Source: Pseudomonas delhiensis
GTDB taxonomy: Bacteria > Pseudomonadota > Gammaproteobacteria > Pseudomonadales > Pseudomonadaceae
Assembly: GCF_900187975.1 (NCBI RefSeq)
Contig: NZ_FZPC01000006.1
Location: forward strand, 124,001 to 188,000
Length of the DNA stretch: 64,000 nt
Direction of reading: 5' to 3'
Each line of letters starts with the position of its first letter. The stretch's first letter is position 1. The position numbers and the translations under genes are program-made. A model generated the notes under the pieces. That model saw only the letters and a program-made list of their open reading frames with translations, did not search any database and was not told the origin of the DNA. Shown piece by piece: positions 60,739-64,000 of the stretch.

Positions 60739-61770
60739 TCAACCAACGCTCTCGAACCCCTGCAGCACATTCACCGCATTGATCCCGATCTCCTCCACCG
60801 CATACCCCCCCTCCATGACGAACAGCGTCGGCAGGCCCAGCCTCCCGATGGCCTCCCCCATGCGCAGGTAGTCCGGGCTGTCCAGCTTGAACTGCGAGAT
60901 GGGGTCTTCCTTGAAGGTGTCCACGCCCAGGGAGACGATCAGCACTTCCGGCCCGTAGGCGGCTATCTGGCGGATCGCCGCCTGCAGCGCCAGGCTCCAG
61001 ACCGACCAGTCGCTGCCCGAGGCCAGCGGGTAGTTGAAGTTGAAGCCTTCGCCCACGCCCAGGCCCTTCTCGTCGGCGTAGCCGAGGAAGTAGGGGTACT
61101 CGAAGCGCGGGTCGCCGTGGATCGAGGTGAAGAGCACGTCGGCGCGGTCGTAGAAGATGTCCTGGGTGCCGTTGCCGTGGTGGTAGTCCACGTCGAGGAC
61201 GGCCACCCGCGCCGCGCCCTGGTCGAGGATGGCCTGGGCGGCGATGGCGGCGTTGTTCAGGAAGCAGTAGCCGCCCATGTAGTCGGCCGAGGCGTGGTGG
61301 CCCGGCGGGCGGCACAGGCTGAACACCGAGCGGGCGCCCTTGGCCAGTTCGGCCTGGCCGGTCAGGGCCACGTTCGCCGAGCTGGTGATGGCCTGCCAGG
61401 TGCCGGCGGTGATGGGCGCGCCGGCGTCGAAGCTGTAGTAGCCCAGGCGCCCGTCGATGCTGTCGGGCTCCTTCTGCCGCAGGCGCCGGGTCGGCCAGGC
61501 GATGGGCAGCATGTCGTGGCTGCGGCCGGTGGCCAGCCAGTCGCGCCAGGCGTGCTGGAGGAAGTTGACGAAGCCCTCGGTGTGGATGCGCCGGATCGGC
61601 TCCAGGCCGAAGTCGCGCGGGGCCTGGATTTCGCCCAGGCCCACGGCCTTGACGCGGTCCAGGACCATGTCGGCGCGGCTGGGCTTCTCGAAGCAGGGCG
61701 TGAACTGGCCGCCGATCAGCTCATGTTGGCCGTGGTGCAAGCGATGGTCGTCGGTGTAGATCGTCAGCAT
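60739..61770 (-). CDS. Acetylpolyamine amidohydrolase (histone-deacetylase family)
   Basis: The 343-residue zinc deacetylase has every catalytic residue of the Mycoplana acetylpolyamine amidohydrolase at the same numbers: His158 and His159 (PPGHHASADYMG), zinc ligands Asp195, His197 (LDVDYHHGNGTQD) and Asp284 (SLGVDTFKEDP), and Tyr323 (MEGGYAVEE). It should release acetate from N-acetylated polyamines such as acetylputrescine or acetylcadaverine. It is the last gene of a minus-strand group with a permease and a polyamine-binding protein (PA0321-0323 type). Confidence 0.95.
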   Translation of the reverse strand: MLTIYTDDHRLHHGQHELIGGQFTPCFEKPSRADMVLDRVKAVGLGEIQAPRDFGLEPIRRIHTEGFVNFLQHAWRDWLATGRSHDMLPIAWPTRRLRQKEPDSIDGRLGYYSFDAGAPITAGTWQAITSSANVALTGQAELAKGARSVFSLCRPPGHHASADYMGGYCFLNNAAIAAQAILDQGAARVAVLDVDYHHGNGTQDIFYDRADVLFTSIHGDPRFEYPYFLGYADEKGLGVGEGFNFNYPLASGSDWSVWSLALQAAIRQIAAYGPEVLIVSLGVDTFKEDPISQFKLDSPDYLRMGEAIGRLGLPTLFVMEGGYAVEEIGINAVNVLQGFESVG

Positions 61771-61819
61771 CTTGCGCTCCAGTGGGCGCCCGGCGGCGCC
61801 CGGTTGGGTCCGTGGGGTG

Positions 61820-63208
61820 TCAGGCGTTTTCCTCGAAGTTCACGCTCGGCGCCTTGCGGCGGAAGCCGCCGGTGTGCAGCGCCAGGTAGACGAAGCCGAC
61901 GGCGAACCAGCTCAGGCCGACGATCAGCGTCAGCTGCGACAGGCTGGTCCACAGCCAGAGGGTCAGGCACAGGCCGACGAAGGGCACCAGGCCGTAGCGC
62001 AGCAGGTCGGCCGGCGCGCGGCGGCCTTCGACGCCCAGGTAGGTGCGGATCACCGCCAGGTTGACCACCGAGAAGGCCACCAGGGCGCCGAAGCTGATCA
62101 TCGAGGCCAGGGTGGTCAGGTCCAGCACCAGGGCCAGCAGGGAGATGGCCGAGACCACCAGGATCGCCACCACCGGCGTCTGGAAGCGCGCGTGCAGGGT
62201 GCCGAACAGGCTGCGCGGGAGGATGCCGTCGCGGCCCATGGTGAAGAGGATGCGCGACACCGAGGCCTGGGACGCCAGCGCCGAGCCGATGCAGCCGGCG
62301 ATGTAGGCGGCGGTGAAGAAGTTGCCGAGGAACTGGCCGCCGGCCTTGAGCATCACCTCGTTGGCCGCCGAGTCGGCGTTCTGGAACACGCTGCCGGGGA
62401 ACACCAGCTGGCTGATGATCGCCAGCAGGGTGAACATCAGGCCGGCCAGCACCGTGGTGATGATGATCGCCCGCGGGATGTCGCGGCGCGCGTCACGGGT
62501 TTCCTCGGCCATGGTGGAGACCGCGTCGAAGCCCAGGAACGACAGGCACAGCACCGCGGCGCCGGCCATCAGCGGGGCGAAGCCGGGCTTGCTGCCGTCG
62601 CCGACGAAGGGCGCGGCCAGGTCCAGGGCCGGGGCGCCGGCCAGGCTCTTCAGCGACATGCCGACGAACACCACGATGAACACCAGCTGGGCGCCGACGA
62701 TGGCGTTGCTCATGCCGGCCACCTGGCTGATGCCCACCACGTTGAGCACGGTGACCAGGGCGATGGAGGCGACCACGAAGACCCACGCGGGGATTTCCGG
62801 GAAGGCGATGTTCATGAACAGGCCGATGAGCAGGTAGTTGATCATCGGCAGGAACAGGTAGTCGAGCAGCAGCGACCAGCCGGACAGGAAGCCCACCGCC
62901 GGGCCGAAGCTCAGGCTGGTGTAGGAGTAGGCGGAGCCGGCGATCGGGTACTTACGCACCATGAAGCTGTAGGAGGCGGCGGTGAACAGCATCGCCAGCA
63001 GGGTGATCAGGTAGGCGCTGGCGGTGCGCCCGCCGGTCATCTCGGTGACCACGCCGTAGGTGGTGAACATGGTCAGCGGGACCATGTAGACCAGGCCGAA
63101 GAAGACCAGGGCGGGCAGCCCCAGGATGCGTTTGAGGCGGGCGTCCGCCTGGGCTTGGGGGGCGTTGCCGGTGCTGGCGCTCATGCGGGCGCCTTGTTCG
63201 ATGGCCAT
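61820..63208 (-). CDS. APC-superfamily amino acid/polyamine permease
   Basis: The 462-residue membrane protein has twelve predicted helices. The APC motif in the first helix reads LGLPALVFFGLVYMVPLTMF, and helix 6 contains FLGFDAVSTMAEETRDARRD, the unwound substrate region. It should be a proton-coupled importer. Position between an acetylpolyamine deacetylase and a polyamine-binding protein suggests polyamine or acetylpolyamine uptake. The start may be ATG at 63208 or an internal ATG at 63184 (MSASTGNAPQ). Confidence 0.92.
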   Translation of the reverse strand: MAIEQGARMSASTGNAPQAQADARLKRILGLPALVFFGLVYMVPLTMFTTYGVVTEMTGGRTASAYLITLLAMLFTAASYSFMVRKYPIAGSAYSYTSLSFGPAVGFLSGWSLLLDYLFLPMINYLLIGLFMNIAFPEIPAWVFVVASIALVTVLNVVGISQVAGMSNAIVGAQLVFIVVFVGMSLKSLAGAPALDLAAPFVGDGSKPGFAPLMAGAAVLCLSFLGFDAVSTMAEETRDARRDIPRAIIITTVLAGLMFTLLAIISQLVFPGSVFQNADSAANEVMLKAGGQFLGNFFTAAYIAGCIGSALASQASVSRILFTMGRDGILPRSLFGTLHARFQTPVVAILVVSAISLLALVLDLTTLASMISFGALVAFSVVNLAVIRTYLGVEGRRAPADLLRYGLVPFVGLCLTLWLWTSLSQLTLIVGLSWFAVGFVYLALHTGGFRRKAPSVNFEENA

Positions 63209-63608
63209 CGATGTTTCCTCGCGAATTCTTGTCGTTGTTGCGCTGGCGCGGGGCGCCGCTGGCGGCCGCGCGGACGGAGCGGGGCGGTCAGCCGCAGCGC
63301 TGCCGGCGGACGGAACGGGCGAGGAAGGGGTGGGCGCGGTGACGGCCGCGAACCGGGGTGGAGCAAGGGCTGTTCATGAGCGTTCTCGGGGCATTGTTCT
63401 TGTGGATGCTCGCTGGCGGCGCTCCCTGGATGCCGCCGCATGCTGCGGCGGCGGTCGCGGCCCTGGCGGCCATTCCCTGGGCGAGTACCCGGACTTTAGG
63501 CCGCCGCGCCGCCCCGCAGAACCCTGTAAAGGGTCAAAAAGGGATCGAAGTGGCCAAACTGACTGTCAGCCCTGCGGCGGGCGCCCGTCCCGCCGCGGGA
63601 CCCACCGG
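63209..63608. other. Intergenic region between permease and binding-protein genes
   Basis: No supported gene lies in 400 bases. Frames on both strands run into neighbouring genes and have no family features. A GC-rich inverted stretch (GTCCCGCCGCGGGAC, 63588-63602) lies just after the binding-protein stop and may be its 3' hairpin. The permease promoter presumably lies near 63209-63300. Confidence 0.4.
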
Positions 63609-64000
63609 TCATTTCTTCAGCTTGGTCCAGACCTTGGCGCGCAGCGCCAGGGACTTCGGCGAGCACAGCTGGAACGGCTTCAGGCGGTCGATCTTGTCTT
63701 CCGGGGTGTTGATCGCCGGGTCGTCGAACAGCTCCTTGTCCATGAACTTCTCGGAGCCGGTGATGGCGTTGTTGTACTTGGCGAAGTTGGAGGCGGCGGC
63801 GATGTTCTCCGGCTGCATCATCCAGTTGAGGAAGACGTGGGCTTCCTTGATGTTGGTGGCGTCCTTGGGGATGGCCAGGTTGTCGATGAACAGGCGCACG
63901 CCTTCCTTCGGATAGACGTAGACCAGGCTGGCGCGCTGGGCGTGGGCGCGGTGGAAGGCGCCGTTCCACTGCTGGTGCATGTACACCTCGCCGGCGGCCA
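63609..64000 (-). CDS. Polyamine-binding periplasmic protein, C-terminal part (cut by window end)
   Basis: The last 130 residues of a PotF/PotD-type solute-binding protein are present. They begin AAGEVYMHQQWNGAFHRAHA at the window edge and include VYPKEGVRLFIDNLAIPKDA and HVFLNWMMQPENIAAASNFA, ending KSLALRAKVWTKLKK. The N-terminal signal and ligand motif lie outside the window. It is the fourth protein of this family in the window and is upstream of the permease and acetylpolyamine deacetylase on the same strand. Confidence 0.9.
   Translation of the reverse strand, partial: AAGEVYMHQQWNGAFHRAHAQRASLVYVYPKEGVRLFIDNLAIPKDATNIKEAHVFLNWMMQPENIAAASNFAKYNNAITGSEKFMDKELFDDPAINTPEDKIDRLKPFQLCSPKSLALRAKVWTKLKK

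Noticed and set aside
63358-63915. 185-residue plus-strand frame
   Set aside because: Its second half is antisense to the polyamine-binding protein; the first half lacks a ribosome site despite a hydrophobic start.

Overview
The window is 64 kb of high-GC, densely coding Pseudomonas chromosome from a member of, or close relative of, the P. aeruginosa group. Signature genes are the lppL-lysA-dapF-DUF484-xerC block, cyaY/rnk/cyaA, the oscA-sbp-cysTWA sulfate cluster, desA, oprE, aguBA, the complete spuI/spuABCDEFGH polyamine locus, the HacB-type acylase, divergent serA and D-2-hydroxyglutarate dehydrogenase, and carO. No tRNA, rRNA, CRISPR array, insertion sequence, prophage or plasmid gene was seen. 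It reads as core genome with a few lineage-specific inserts.

Layout. 0-5 kb: diaminopimelate/lysine genes, XerC recombinase and a HAD phosphatase, all on the minus strand. 5.3-12 kb: an AraC regulator, frataxin (cyaY), a DUF1289 protein, rnk, class I adenylate cyclase (cyaA), two small conserved proteins and corA. 12-19 kb: an accessory-looking patchwork with PPK2, a secreted unknown, Crp/Fnr, XRE and TetR regulators, a 2-hydroxy-fatty-acid dioxygenase-like membrane protein, and a DsbA-fold isomerase plus a non-canonical short-chain dehydrogenase. 19-28 kb: sulfate ABC transporter, OscA, two c-di-GMP enzymes and a fatty acid desaturase. 28.7-45.5 kb: OprE porin, then agmatine and putrescine/spermidine uptake and catabolism. 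45.9-54 kb: Ntn-hydrolase acylase, a second AraC regulator and small single genes. 55-60 kb: serine synthesis with its 2-hydroxyglutarate recycling partner, an FAH-family hydrolase and calcium-responsive carO. 60.7-64 kb: a second polyamine module with an acetylpolyamine deacetylase, an APC permease and a cut-off polyamine-binding protein.

How the genes work together. Roughly a third of the window concerns polyamines. AguA and AguB convert agmatine to putrescine. SpuD/E with SpuFGH import putrescine and spermidine. SpuI/SpuB gamma-glutamylate them, SpuC transaminates, SpuA hydrolyses. The end module probably handles acetylpolyamines.

The most interesting signals are in intergenic DNA. They are a triplicated 14-bp operator in front of aguBA, a 17-bp palindrome between an XRE regulator and its divergent neighbour, a tandem TTAAG/TTCAG array in front of carO, an FNR-class box in front of ppk2, hairpins in every non-overlapping gene junction from spuB to spuF, and several dispersed repeat families. 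One repeat apparently supplies the start codon of xerC and others supply stop codons of two genes. I did not find a convincing entirely new multi-gene system. The nearest candidate is the TetR / non-canonical SDR / DsbA-fold isomerase cluster at 16.9-18.9 kb.
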